Part shown: in pieces, positions 1-8,004 of the stretch
How positions within the stretch are numbered: position 1 is the stretch's first letter
Layout of the letters: each line of letters opens with the position of its first letter
Translations under genes and position numbers: made by a program
Source of the DNA: Prolixibacteraceae bacterium UBA5740
Lineage (GTDB): Bacteria; Bacteroidota; Bacteroidia; Bacteroidales; Prolixibacteraceae
Direction of reading: 5' to 3'
Assembly: GCA_002419285.1 (NCBI GenBank)
Contig: DIFU01000050.1
Span: forward strand, 89,669 to 105,298
DNA: 15,630 bases
Notes under the pieces: model-generated
What the model saw: the letters and a program-made list of their open reading frames with translations, nothing else
Database searches by the model: none
Told to the model about the DNA's origin: nothing

Positions 1-1
1 T

Positions 2-30
2 AAAAAAGGCCGGCTCAAAATGAGCCAGCC
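2..30 (-). terminator. Rho-independent terminator downstream of metK
   Basis: Read on the minus strand, a 10-bp stem (GGCTGGCTCA pairing with TGAGCCGGCC, one G-T wobble) closes a TTT loop and is followed directly by six T residues. It lies 28 bases past the metK stop codon and is oriented to end that transcript. The stem is GC-rich and complete, so this is a strong intrinsic terminator. Confidence 0.92.
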
Positions 31-57
31 TTATATAAATATATTGAATGTCAGAGA

Positions 58-1314
58 CTAAACGATCTTGAATGATTTTTTAATCTCATCCACCATGTCA
101 AGTTTTTCCCAGGTGAAAAAATTCAATTCCATCTCTTTGGGCTTGTGATATGATGAATTGTAAGTCTGGGTCTTTGTTACCGGTGTACGCCCCATATGAC
201 CGTATGCCGCTGTTTCGAGATAGATTGGTTTTCTGAGCTCCAGACGCTTTTCGATGGCTGCCGGGCGCAAGTCAAACAGTTTTTGAACTTTTACGGCGAT
301 CTCGCTGTCTGATAGCTTTACACGACTTCTTCCATAGGTGTTGACATACACTCCAACGGGCTGGGCAACGCCGATAGCATAGGCTAACTGAACCAGCATT
401 TCATCGGCAATGCCGGCAGCGACCATGTTTTTTGCAATGTGGCGTGCTGCATAAGCTGCTGAACGGTCCACCTTTGACGGATCTTTTCCAGAAAATGCAC
501 CACCACCATGGGCTCCTTTGCCTCCGTATGTATCAACAATGATTTTTCGTCCGGTCAGCCCGGTATCACCGTGAGGACCGCCAATCACAAATTTTCCGGT
601 TGGATTGACATGGTATTTGATGTCAGTTCCAAAAAGACTTTGCAATCTCCCGGGAAGGTTTGATATTACCCTAGGCATCAGAATATTTATGACATCCTCG
701 CGGATTTTTTGGAGCATAGGCTCGTCCTGGTCAAATTCGTCGTGCTGTGTTGATACCACGATGGTATGAACCTTGGATGGTGTATGATCGTCGTTATATT
801 CGATGGTTACCTGTGATTTTGAATCAGGTCTCAGGTAAGGCATTTCCTTGCCTTCATGCCTTATGGCAGCCAGTTCAAGAAGGATCCGGTGCGAAAGCTC
901 AAGTGGCAGGGGCATGTAATCATCGGTGTCTTTACAGGCATATCCAAACATCATTCCCTGGTCGCCGGCACCTTGGTCGAGTTTTTTCTCTCGCTCCACA
1001 CCACGGTTGATGTCGGGGCTCTGTTCATGAATGGCCACCAATACCCCGCAGGAGTCAGCGTCGAAGCGATATTCGGCTTTGGTGTAGCCTATTTTCTGGA
1101 TGACTTTTCTTGCGACTTCCTGTACTTCAACATATGTTTTCGATTTCACCTCTCCGGCAACAACTACCTGGCCTGTTGTCACGAGGGTTTCAATAGCGAC
1201 TTTTGAGTCGGGATCAAATGCCAGAAAATGGTCCAGCAATGCATCTGAAATTTGGTCTGCCACTTTATCCGGATGACCTTCAGATACGGATTCACTTGTA
1301 AATAGGTAACTCAT
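58..1314 (-). CDS. metK: S-adenosylmethionine synthetase (methionine adenosyltransferase)
   Basis: MetK makes S-adenosylmethionine from methionine and ATP in the cytoplasm, releasing phosphate and pyrophosphate; the product is the main methyl donor. The 418-residue protein starts MSYLFTSESVSEGHPDK, with the conserved SEGHPDK (His14, Asp16, Lys17). It carries both family signatures: GAGDQG at about 115-120 followed by MMFGYA, and the glycine-rich GGGAFSGKD at about 270-278 leading into DPSKVDRSAAY. The C-terminus runs slightly longer than the roughly 384-residue E. coli enzyme. I chose the ATG at 1314. The frame stays open 41 codons further up to 1437, but that stretch has no family resemblance, while homologues start just before the SEGHPDK motif. 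Its own terminator follows at 2-30. It lies 219 bases after gldA on the same strand, so it probably has its own promoter. The best candidate -7 box is TAACTTTA at 1467-1474 (minus), one base off the consensus. Confidence 0.97.
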   Translation of the reverse strand: MSYLFTSESVSEGHPDKVADQISDALLDHFLAFDPDSKVAIETLVTTGQVVVAGEVKSKTYVEVQEVARKVIQKIGYTKAEYRFDADSCGVLVAIHEQSPDINRGVEREKKLDQGAGDQGMMFGYACKDTDDYMPLPLELSHRILLELAAIRHEGKEMPYLRPDSKSQVTIEYNDDHTPSKVHTIVVSTQHDEFDQDEPMLQKIREDVINILMPRVISNLPGRLQSLFGTDIKYHVNPTGKFVIGGPHGDTGLTGRKIIVDTYGGKGAHGGGAFSGKDPSKVDRSAAYAARHIAKNMVAAGIADEMLVQLAYAIGVAQPVGVYVNTYGRSRVKLSDSEIAVKVQKLFDLRPAAIEKRLELRKPIYLETAAYGHMGRTPVTKTQTYNSSYHKPKEMELNFFTWEKLDMVDEIKKSFKIV

Positions 1315-1331
1315 TATCCCAAAATTTTTCT

Positions 1332-1348
1332 TCCGGTTAGAATCCGGA
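1332..1348 (-). promoter_or_regulatory. Small hairpin in the metK 5' leader
   Basis: A perfect 5-bp inverted repeat (TCCGG / CCGGA) with a 7-base loop sits 18 bases upstream of the metK start codon. The mRNA between it and the ATG is A/T-rich and has no Shine-Dalgarno sequence. The hairpin could affect translation start, but it is short and chance occurrence is possible. I could not fit the leader to a known SAM riboswitch class by eye. Confidence 0.3.
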
Positions 1349-1533
1349 TAGGTTAAACAATAATTATAACGCGGGATAAATGATTGAAAAGCAAGTACTA
1401 ACCCGATTGTTTTAGCATTTTTTTTCGGTGGTTGCAATCAATCACAAATTTTTCCACGTAGCGGCGTAAAGTTACACTTCTTTTTGAAACAAAAAAAGAG
1501 TCAAATGGATTATTTAATTTTGCATTTTCAAAA

Positions 1534-2445
1534 TCAGCGAGTTAGTGAGTGAAACACCTCTTCCAGGTTTTGCTGTTTTTCGACCATGGCCAGTATGACT
1601 AGGTCGTTCTTAACCGCAAACCTGAATATTTCGGGTCGTATGTCTGATGAGCTGTTCGAGGAGAGCAGGTATCCACCGGCAGAACTCTCACAATTGTTTA
1701 CGCCACTAATGCTAAGAAGTTTATCGTTCACGACCTGTTTGTCGAAACTTACAAACACTTTTTGGCCAACTCTTTTTTCGAGATTCCCAATTTCCTCTAT
1801 TCGACTGTCGGCGACAAGTTTTCCCTGATTTATGATGACGATTCTTTTACAGATGGCCTCAATTTCCTGCAGTATGTGGGAAGATAACACGACCGTCTTT
1901 TCCTTGCTGATTTCTGAAATAAGTGATCGGATCTGTACCAGCTGATTGGGGTCCAGTCCTGAAGTTGGTTCATCGAGAATCAGCACTGATGGATCGTGGA
2001 TCAGTGCCTGTGCGAGTCCGACCCTCTGACGGTAGCCCTTCGACAATGCCCCTATTTTTTTATGTTTTTCATTTTCCAGTCCAGTAATTCCAATCATTTC
2101 CCACACCCGTTTATGACGATTGTGCAATTTGTAAAAGCCGGCAACGATATCCAAATACTCTGTAATGTATAAATCAGAGTAAAGGGGATTGTTCTCGGGG
2201 AGATATCCAACATCTTTTTTGAGTTCAATGCTGTCGACATGCACTTTATTCCCATTAATCAAAACCGTTCCTGAACTGGCCTGAATAAAGCCGGTCATGA
2301 TTTTCATGAGTGTCGATTTTCCGGCACCGTTAGGCCCAAGAAGACCAAGCATTTCGCCCTTGCTGATCGAAAATGAAATATTGTCCAGGGCTTTCTGGCT
2401 GCCATATAACTTGGATATGTTTTCTATTTCAACAGTCATCTTCAT
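1534..2445 (-). CDS. gldA: ABC transporter ATP-binding protein, GldA type
   Basis: This is the nucleotide-binding subunit of an ABC transporter, 303 residues. Walker A GPNGAGKST is at 37-45, the signature LSKGYRQ at 134-140, Walker B VLILDEP at 154-160 with catalytic Glu159, the D-loop follows at SGLDPNQ, and the switch His is His190. The Q-loop position reads GYLPENNPLY, with Glu in place of Gln; this and the phrase HKKIGxLSKGYRQRVGLAQAL closely resemble GldA of flavobacteria, where GldA works with the membrane proteins GldF and GldG in gliding motility. A C-terminal region (about 225-303) lies beyond the ATPase core. No permease gene is adjacent, so the partner must be elsewhere if the role is the same. 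Many non-gliding Bacteroidetes carry GldA-like ATPases, so motility cannot be concluded. The start ATG at 2445 is followed by another in-frame ATG at 2439; given the promoter at 2457-2464, either is possible. Confidence 0.85.
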   Translation of the reverse strand: MKMTVEIENISKLYGSQKALDNISFSISKGEMLGLLGPNGAGKSTLMKIMTGFIQASSGTVLINGNKVHVDSIELKKDVGYLPENNPLYSDLYITEYLDIVAGFYKLHNRHKRVWEMIGITGLENEKHKKIGALSKGYRQRVGLAQALIHDPSVLILDEPTSGLDPNQLVQIRSLISEISKEKTVVLSSHILQEIEAICKRIVIINQGKLVADSRIEEIGNLEKRVGQKVFVSFDKQVVNDKLLSISGVNNCESSAGGYLLSSNSSSDIRPEIFRFAVKNDLVILAMVEKQQNLEEVFHSLTR

Positions 2446-2456
2446 TTCGTATCAAA

Positions 2457-2464
2457 CAAAAATA
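2457..2464 (-). promoter_or_regulatory. Bacteroidetes -7 promoter box for gldA
   Basis: The minus strand reads TATTTTTG, an exact match to the Bacteroidetes -7 consensus TAnnTTTG. Transcription would start around 2450, giving a very short leader before the ATG at 2445, or a slightly longer one before the ATG at 2439. No good -33 TTTG is seen at the usual distance. Confidence 0.5.
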
Positions 2465-2495
2465 GTTGATTCTTTTTAAATTTACCTGAATGGAT

Positions 2496-2503
2496 TAAAT
2501 TTG
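2496..2503 (+). promoter_or_regulatory. Bacteroidetes -7 promoter box for the ispG operon
   Basis: TAAATTTG matches the TAnnTTTG consensus exactly and lies 25 bases before the ispG ATG, giving a leader of about 20 nt. A T-run at 2473-2477 is the only candidate -33 element. With the gldA box it forms a compact divergent promoter pair within 83 bases. Confidence 0.6.
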
Positions 2504-2528
2504 CATTTCACGGCTTGGGCTTTTGGAC

Positions 2529-4382
2529 ATGGAAAATTCAAATTTCAGATATATAGATAACTTATGTCGTTTTGAACGATATAAGACATCAGAGGTAAAA
2601 CTAGGGATGGTTTCAGTGGGAGGCGATCAGCCAATCAGGATACAATCCATGACCGATACAGATACCAAGGAAACGGATGCCACGGTTGAACAGATCATCC
2701 GCATCATAAAAGCCGGTGCTGATTATGTGCGTGTTACCGTGAAGGATACCCGCGATGCCGAAAATTTGAGATTTATCAAAAAGGAATTGGTAGACCGTGG
2801 CTACGACAATCCATTGGTCGGAGATATCCACTTTAATCCCAAGCTTGCCGAAATTTCTGCAAGATATATTTCCAAAATCAGGATCAATCCCGGTAATTTT
2901 TATGATAAACGTGCCTCCTTTAAGCCCAAAGTGTACACTGATGAGGAGTATCGGGATGAGCTGAAGAATATTGAGGAATTGTTCGTTCCATTCCTTCAGA
3001 TGCTGAAAAAAAGCAATACTGCCCTTCGGATCGGGGCAAATCAAGGTTCCCTTTCCGACCGGGTTATGAGCCGATATGGGGATACCCCAACAGGAATCGT
3101 GGAGTCAGTCATGGAATTTCTCCGCATCTGTAAAAAGGAGGATTTTCAACATGTGGTTATTTCAATTAAGTCGAGCAATACCAGGGTAATGGTTTATACC
3201 GTCAGGTTACTTTGCTTCAAAATGCGCCTCGAGGATATGAGCTATCCTCTCCATCTTGGAGTTACTGAAGCCGGGGAAGGTGAAGAGGGCCGGATCAGGT
3301 CGGCCGTGGGAATTGGCGCCCTTTTAGCCGACGGAATTGGGGATACCATCAGGGTATCATTGACAGAGAGCCCGGAACGTGAAATTCCGGTTGCCCGAAA
3401 ACTGATCAGTCACTTCAGAAGTTATTATAACCATCAGCCAATATCTGCTCCTTTACATGCCCAGACAAATCCGTTTGAATATGAGAGAAGGTCCACCCGT
3501 CCGGTCTTGAATATGGGAGGACAATCCTTGCCTGTGGTGGTTGCTGATCTGGGTGAACGATCCTTGGCCGAAATCTTGCCCATTCGGGGGAAACTGATTC
3601 CTGATTACTTCCTCCAGGGTAATAAAATTCTTGATATCCAGGGCAATTATTATCCGGTAATATCACTTGAAGAGTATCTTTTTGAAAGTACCCGCTGGGG
3701 AAGGATGAAATTCATCAGGACCAATAAACAGGAGTTTGACCGTTTTATGGCCATGCATCCTGAAATAATGACGAAGCTAAAACAGACCAGGAAAACAGTC
3801 CTGATTCTTGAGAGTTATAACCGGAACCCATTTGCCGAGCTTCGGGCATTCTTCATGATGCTGGAAACCCATATCTGGAAAGTACCTGTTATTATCCACA
3901 GAAAATATAACGAAAAGTCCCTCGAGGATTTGCAGATCAAGGCATCTGCCGACCTGGGCGGATTGTTCATCGACGGATATGGTGATGGCCTTTGCTTAAC
4001 CGATGATGATGAAAGCATTACTTTTACTGAATTGAAGGATCTTAGTTTTGGTATCCTTCAGGCTTCCCGGATGCGAATGTCCAAAACTGAGTTTATCTCT
4101 TGTCCGGGTTGTGGCCGTACCTTGTTCGACCTTCAGGAAACCACCAGAAAGATAAAGGAACATTTTGGTCATCTGAGTCATCTTAAAATTGGGATAATGG
4201 GTTGCGTGGTTAACGGTCCCGGTGAGATGAGCGATGCTGATTACGGCTTCGTAGGTGCCGGAAAGAACAACGTCAACCTGTATAAGGGCCAAAAATTGGT
4301 TAAACGTCACATCCCATACGAAAACGCGGTGGAAGAACTGGAGCAGCTAATCCGTGAGAACGGGGATTGGAATGATAAGTAA
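2529..4382 (+). CDS. ispG: 4-hydroxy-3-methylbut-2-enyl diphosphate synthase, long (insert-containing) form
   Basis: IspG (GcpE) carries out the penultimate step of the MEP isoprenoid pathway, reductively converting methylerythritol cyclodiphosphate to HMBPP with a [4Fe-4S] cluster. The 617-residue protein starts with the TIM-barrel domain (about 20-290), including IQSMTDTDTKETDA near 38-51, GDIHF at 98-102 and RINPGN at 118-123. The C-terminal cluster domain has Cys525 and Cys528 (CPGC), Cys559 (GCVVNGPGE) and Glu566; these are the three cluster cysteines and the conserved Glu. Between the two lies an extra domain of about 200 residues that the roughly 370-residue E. coli protein lacks. Such an insert is known in plant, chlamydial and Bacteroidetes IspG. 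The frame is open from a TTG at 2523, but the ATG at 2529 fits better. The stop codon overlaps the next gene's ATG (TAATG), indicating co-transcription and translational coupling. Confidence 0.96.
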   Translation: MENSNFRYIDNLCRFERYKTSEVKLGMVSVGGDQPIRIQSMTDTDTKETDATVEQIIRIIKAGADYVRVTVKDTRDAENLRFIKKELVDRGYDNPLVGDIHFNPKLAEISARYISKIRINPGNFYDKRASFKPKVYTDEEYRDELKNIEELFVPFLQMLKKSNTALRIGANQGSLSDRVMSRYGDTPTGIVESVMEFLRICKKEDFQHVVISIKSSNTRVMVYTVRLLCFKMRLEDMSYPLHLGVTEAGEGEEGRIRSAVGIGALLADGIGDTIRVSLTESPEREIPVARKLISHFRSYYNHQPISAPLHAQTNPFEYERRSTRPVLNMGGQSLPVVVADLGERSLAEILPIRGKLIPDYFLQGNKILDIQGNYYPVISLEEYLFESTRWGRMKFIRTNKQEFDRFMAMHPEIMTKLKQTRKTVLILESYNRNPFAELRAFFMMLETHIWKVPVIIHRKYNEKSLEDLQIKASADLGGLFIDGYGDGLCLTDDDESITFTELKDLSFGILQASRMRMSKTEFISCPGCGRTLFDLQETTRKIKEHFGHLSHLKIGIMGCVVNGPGEMSDADYGFVGAGKNNVNLYKGQKLVKRHIPYENAVEELEQLIRENGDWNDK

Positions 4383-5083
4383 TGAGGCGTTTCCTGCTTA
4401 TTTTTTTTATTGTCCTGACCACTGATCTGATGGCTGGTGAAGGAAACAGGCTTACCTGGCAGGTTGATGTTTTAAGCAGACATTACTGGCGTGGAAATGT
4501 TTTCGGAAATGGTCCCGCCATTGAACCCCAAATTGCCTTTGGCCATAAAAATTTTACATTCAATGTCTGGGCATCCTATACATTCGACGAAAGTTACAGT
4601 GAAATTGATCTCTATCCAGTTTTATCGTTTGGGAATTTTGAATTTACCTTGTTCGACTATTATAATCCCATACCCGGAGAGGAGAACCGCTTCTTTGACT
4701 TTTCGGATGACGGTAACAGACATTCCGGAGAAATCGTGGTGGATTTTGCTTCTTCCAATTTTCCGGTCACTTTGATGTGGGCTACATTCCTTTACGGTGA
4801 CGGACATTTACTTACCGACGAACACCTGTATTCAACCTATATCCAGGCAGCTTACCCCTTTCAATTTGCCGGAACCAACGTGGAAGTGTCGACAGCCCTG
4901 ACGCCTTGGGAGGGTTATTATAATGATAGCTTCGGATGGGTTCATGCCGGACTGGCAGTCTCTGATCAGATCAGAATTGATGACCGAACCTCGGTTCCGC
5001 TCAAATTCGCCCTGAATTTCAATCCGGCTGCCTCCCGTGCCTGGTTTATCTTTAGCATTGGCCTTGGCCGCACAAATGAATAA
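4382..5083 (+). CDS. Predicted outer-membrane beta-barrel protein, function unknown
   Basis: This 233-residue protein has an N-terminal signal peptide: Arg2-Arg3, a hydrophobic stretch LLIFFIVL, and a likely cleavage after Ala18. The rest is rich in alternating polar and aromatic residues, for example LTWQVDVLSRHYWRGN, FTFNVWASYTF, FEFTLFDYYN and WFIFSIGLG, as expected for amphipathic beta-strands. The last strand ends close to the C-terminus, as in outer-membrane barrels. By overall look it resembles small TorF/Gcw_chp-type putative porins, but I cannot confirm the family by eye. Its ATG shares one base with the ispG stop codon, so it is translated from the ispG mRNA. Nothing in the sequence links it biochemically to isoprenoid synthesis; its substrate is unknown. 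Confidence 0.75.
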   Translation: MRRFLLIFFIVLTTDLMAGEGNRLTWQVDVLSRHYWRGNVFGNGPAIEPQIAFGHKNFTFNVWASYTFDESYSEIDLYPVLSFGNFEFTLFDYYNPIPGEENRFFDFSDDGNRHSGEIVVDFASSNFPVTLMWATFLYGDGHLLTDEHLYSTYIQAAYPFQFAGTNVEVSTALTPWEGYYNDSFGWVHAGLAVSDQIRIDDRTSVPLKFALNFNPAASRAWFIFSIGLGRTNE

Positions 5084-5102
5084 TCAGGGATAATCAATTT
5101 TT

Positions 5103-5678
5103 ATGGCAAAGATCGACTTTAAACCGGGAACCATGATTTATCCGTTGCCGGCAGTGATGGTTAGTTGCGGGGAGACCCCAGAGGAGTATAATATTATCAC
5201 TATTGCCTGGACTGGCACCATCTGTAGTGATCCCCCAATGTGCTACATTTCGGTTAGGCCGGGCCGTACCTCCTTTCCCATAATCCAGAGGACAGGGGAG
5301 TTTGTCATCAACCTTACCACCGAAAGGCTTGCCCGGGCTACCGACTGGTGCGGATGCCGGCCGGGCCGCAAGTATAATAAATGGAAGGAAATGGGTCTGA
5401 CCCCACAACAGTCAAAGGTAATAAAGGCACCTGGCATTGCCGAATCTCCCGTGAATATTGAATGCATCGTGAAACAGGAAATACCTCTGGGTACCCACGT
5501 CATGTTTGTGGCCGAAGTTGTCAATGTCAGTGTCGATGACACCTATATGGATGAAAACGGGGCATTCAGCTTCGCCCGTGCAATGCCCCTGGTCTATAAC
5601 CATGGGCATTATTTCGGACTTGGAAAACAGATCGGGAAATTTGGCTGGACTGTCGAACGAAAACCTAAAAAGGGATAA
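5103..5678 (+). CDS. Flavin reductase family protein (FMN-binding, flavoredoxin-like)
   Basis: This 191-residue cytoplasmic protein (no signal peptide) matches the FMN-binding split-barrel fold of flavin reductases and flavoredoxins. Visible family features are the N-terminal YPLPAVMVSCG strand, NIITIAWTGTICSDPP at about 30-45, SVRPGRTSFPIIQRTGEFVINL at about 50-71, and a DWCGCRPGRKYNKW segment followed by GLT at about 81-99. The family binds FMN and either reduces free flavin with NAD(P)H or acts as an electron carrier; which applies here cannot be read from sequence. A CGC motif is present, but no disulfide or metal role is established. It starts 19 bases after the barrel protein and is probably third in the ispG transcript. 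Supplying electrons to the [4Fe-4S] enzyme IspG is conceivable but is only an inference from position. Confidence 0.88.
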   Translation: MAKIDFKPGTMIYPLPAVMVSCGETPEEYNIITIAWTGTICSDPPMCYISVRPGRTSFPIIQRTGEFVINLTTERLARATDWCGCRPGRKYNKWKEMGLTPQQSKVIKAPGIAESPVNIECIVKQEIPLGTHVMFVAEVVNVSVDDTYMDENGAFSFARAMPLVYNHGHYFGLGKQIGKFGWTVERKPKKG

Positions 5679-5680
5679 CG

Positions 5681-7969
5681 TTACTTTTTATTGTTGATTT
5701 GTTCCTGTACAAGAGCGTCGATCACTGCAACCGCGGTAATGTTTACGATATCCCGAACCGAACTTTCAAAATCAGTGAAATGGATTGGTTTATTCAGTCC
5801 CATTTGCAATGGACCGATTGATTCACCTTCGGCCATTTCCTGTAACAGCTTATAAGCATTGTTTGCCGACGATAAATTGGGGAATATAAGCGTATTGACA
5901 TCTTGTCCCTTCAACCTGGAAAACGGATATTTCCGGTCTCTAAGGTCCCTGTCGAGGGCAAAGTTCACCTGCATTTCTCCGTCAATGGCTAAATCGGGAA
6001 ACTCTTCCTGTAGCACCTTCACGGCCTCATGAACGGAAGCCGGGCTTCCTACCTCATCAGATCCGAAGTTGGAGTAGGAGAGCATGGCCACTTTGGGTTC
6101 CCTTGCAAACAAACGGACTGTATTTTGTGCAAGCCTTGCGATGTCTATCAGTGTTTCAGTCGATGGATGCCTGTTAATCAGGGTATCGGCAAGGAAGAAA
6201 GTCCCTTTTGAGGAGCTGAAAATATGCATGGTGGCAAAGTGATTGTACCCTTCCCTGATACCAATTACCTCTTTCGCTACCTTGATGGTATTGGAATATT
6301 TCGTGTATAAGCCTGTGATGAATGCATCGGCATCCCCTGTTTCGACCATCATCATGCCAAAATAATTCCGCTCAAACAACTTATCATTGGCTTCCTCGAG
6401 TGTGGCTCCCTGCCTTCCCCTCTTTTCTGTGAAGAGGCGGGCATATCTTTCACGGCGTTCAGCCTCCCTGTCGTGCCTGAGATTGACAATTTCGCAGCCC
6501 TCCAGACTGACATTCAGTTCGGCAGCTAGTTTTTCGATTCGTTCATCGTTGCCCAACAGGATTGGATGACAGATACCTTCCTGGTATGCTTCCACCGCAG
6601 CTTTAAGCATGTTGGGGTGTGATCCCTCAGCAAAAACTACGCGCCTGGGATTCTCTCGGGCCATCTCACGAAACCTACGGGTCAGTTTCGATTCATAACC
6701 CATCAGGTTGCGGAGATTTACCTTATAGGCATCCCAATCGGTTATTGGCTTGCGCGCCACTCCTGAATCGATGGCTGCCTGGGCTACAGCTGCCGAGACC
6801 TCGGTTATCAACCTTGGATCTACCGGTTTCGGTATGATATAGTCCCTGCCAAAGGAAAGCTTATTTACATTATAGGCATTATTGACTATGTCCGGTACGG
6901 GTTGTTTAGCCAGGTTTGCGATAGCCTGACACGCTGCAAGTTTCATTGCCTCGTTGATTTGGGTGGCCCGGGTATCAAGCGCACCCCGGAAAATATAAGG
7001 GAACCCGATGACATTGTTGATCTGGTTCGGATAATCAGACCGGCCTGTGGCAAATATGATGTCCTCACGGGAAGCTTTTGCATCTTCAAATGAAATTTCG
7101 GGAGTTGGATTCGCCAAAGCAAAAACAATTGGATTTGGTGCCATTTTTTGAACCATTTCCTTGCTAAGAACATTCCCTTTTGAAAGTCCCAGAAAAACGT
7201 CCGCTCCTGCAATAGCTTCCTCTAGCGTGGAAATACCAGTCCGGGAAGTTGCGAATTGTCTTTTGGAATCATTCAAATCAGACCGGTTGATTGATAACAC
7301 ACCTTTACTGTCGAGCATAACGAGATTCGAAGCTTGCACACCCAGGGCGATATAGAGCTTGGAACATGAAACGGCAGAAGCTCCTGCACCGTTGACTACT
7401 ACCCTGACTTCCTCAATTTTTTTACCGGTCAGCTCCAGAGCATTAAGTAATCCTGCCGCTGAAATAATGGCAGTACCATGCTGATCATCATGCATCACTG
7501 GTATGTCAAGCTCTGCCTTAAGCCGTTCCTCAATTTCAAAGCATTCAGGAGCCTTAATATCTTCCAGGTTAATTCCTCCGAAGGTTGGTGCAATGGCCTT
7601 CACAACCTGGATGAATTTTTCAGGATCTTTCTCATTGACCTCAATATCGAAGACATCAATGCCAGCATATATCTTGAAAAGGAGTCCCTTTCCTTCCATT
7701 ACCGGTTTTCCTGCCAGGGCTCCGATATCGCCTAATCCCAATACGGCTGTCCCATTTGAAATAACCGCTACCAGATTACCTTTCGTGGTATATTCATAGG
7801 CAAGATCCGGGTTTTTTTCGATTTCCAGACAAGGTTCTGCAACCCCGGGTGAATATGCGAGTGATAAATCGGCTTGGGTACTATGTGGTTTGGTGGGTTT
7901 TACTTCAATCTTTCCTGGCTTTCCTTCAGAATGATATTTCAGGGCAGCCTCTTTTGTAATCTTAGTCAT
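5681..7969 (-). CDS. maeB: NADP-dependent malic enzyme with C-terminal phosphate acetyltransferase-like domain
   Basis: Malic enzyme oxidatively decarboxylates malate to pyruvate and CO2 with reduction of NAD(P). The 762-residue protein has the MaeB architecture. The malic domain spans about 1-410, with Tyr39 in LAYSPGVAEPC, catalytic Lys94 in MEGKGLLFK, metal-site residues Glu136-Asp137 and Asp162 (HDDQHGT), the dinucleotide-binding GAGASA at 194-199, and ALANPTPEI at about 284-292. A phosphate acetyltransferase-like domain follows from about 432 to the end. In E. coli MaeB this second domain is thought to be regulatory, sensing acetyl-CoA, rather than a working acetyltransferase. NADP preference is assumed from the family. 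The start at 7969 fits the family N-terminus. It converges on the flavin reductase gene with two bases between the stop codons. Two -7 boxes lie upstream at 7975-7982 and 8005-8012. Confidence 0.96.
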   Translation of the reverse strand: MTKITKEAALKYHSEGKPGKIEVKPTKPHSTQADLSLAYSPGVAEPCLEIEKNPDLAYEYTTKGNLVAVISNGTAVLGLGDIGALAGKPVMEGKGLLFKIYAGIDVFDIEVNEKDPEKFIQVVKAIAPTFGGINLEDIKAPECFEIEERLKAELDIPVMHDDQHGTAIISAAGLLNALELTGKKIEEVRVVVNGAGASAVSCSKLYIALGVQASNLVMLDSKGVLSINRSDLNDSKRQFATSRTGISTLEEAIAGADVFLGLSKGNVLSKEMVQKMAPNPIVFALANPTPEISFEDAKASREDIIFATGRSDYPNQINNVIGFPYIFRGALDTRATQINEAMKLAACQAIANLAKQPVPDIVNNAYNVNKLSFGRDYIIPKPVDPRLITEVSAAVAQAAIDSGVARKPITDWDAYKVNLRNLMGYESKLTRRFREMARENPRRVVFAEGSHPNMLKAAVEAYQEGICHPILLGNDERIEKLAAELNVSLEGCEIVNLRHDREAERRERYARLFTEKRGRQGATLEEANDKLFERNYFGMMMVETGDADAFITGLYTKYSNTIKVAKEVIGIREGYNHFATMHIFSSSKGTFFLADTLINRHPSTETLIDIARLAQNTVRLFAREPKVAMLSYSNFGSDEVGSPASVHEAVKVLQEEFPDLAIDGEMQVNFALDRDLRDRKYPFSRLKGQDVNTLIFPNLSSANNAYKLLQEMAEGESIGPLQMGLNKPIHFTDFESSVRDIVNITAVAVIDALVQEQINNKK

Positions 7970-7974
7970 TATAA

Positions 7975-7982
7975 CAAATTTA
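7975..7982 (-). promoter_or_regulatory. Candidate proximal -7 box of maeB
   Basis: The minus strand reads TAAATTTG, an exact TAnnTTTG match, ending only five bases from the ATG. If used, transcription would begin at or next to the start codon, giving a leaderless mRNA. A TTTG at 8005-8008 lies about where a -33 element would be (22-base spacer), but that TTTG is also part of the distal box. Confidence 0.35.
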
Positions 7983-8004
7983 TATCTTATGTGGTTTTTG
8001 TGCG

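Noticed and set aside
1315..1437. N-terminal extension of metK by 41 codons to an upstream ATG
   Set aside because: The extension has no family resemblance and spans the leader hairpin; the ATG at 1314 gives the normal MetK N-terminus.
2523..2528. TTG start for ispG two codons before the ATG
   Set aside because: The ATG at 2529 is the better start codon and adding two residues has no support.
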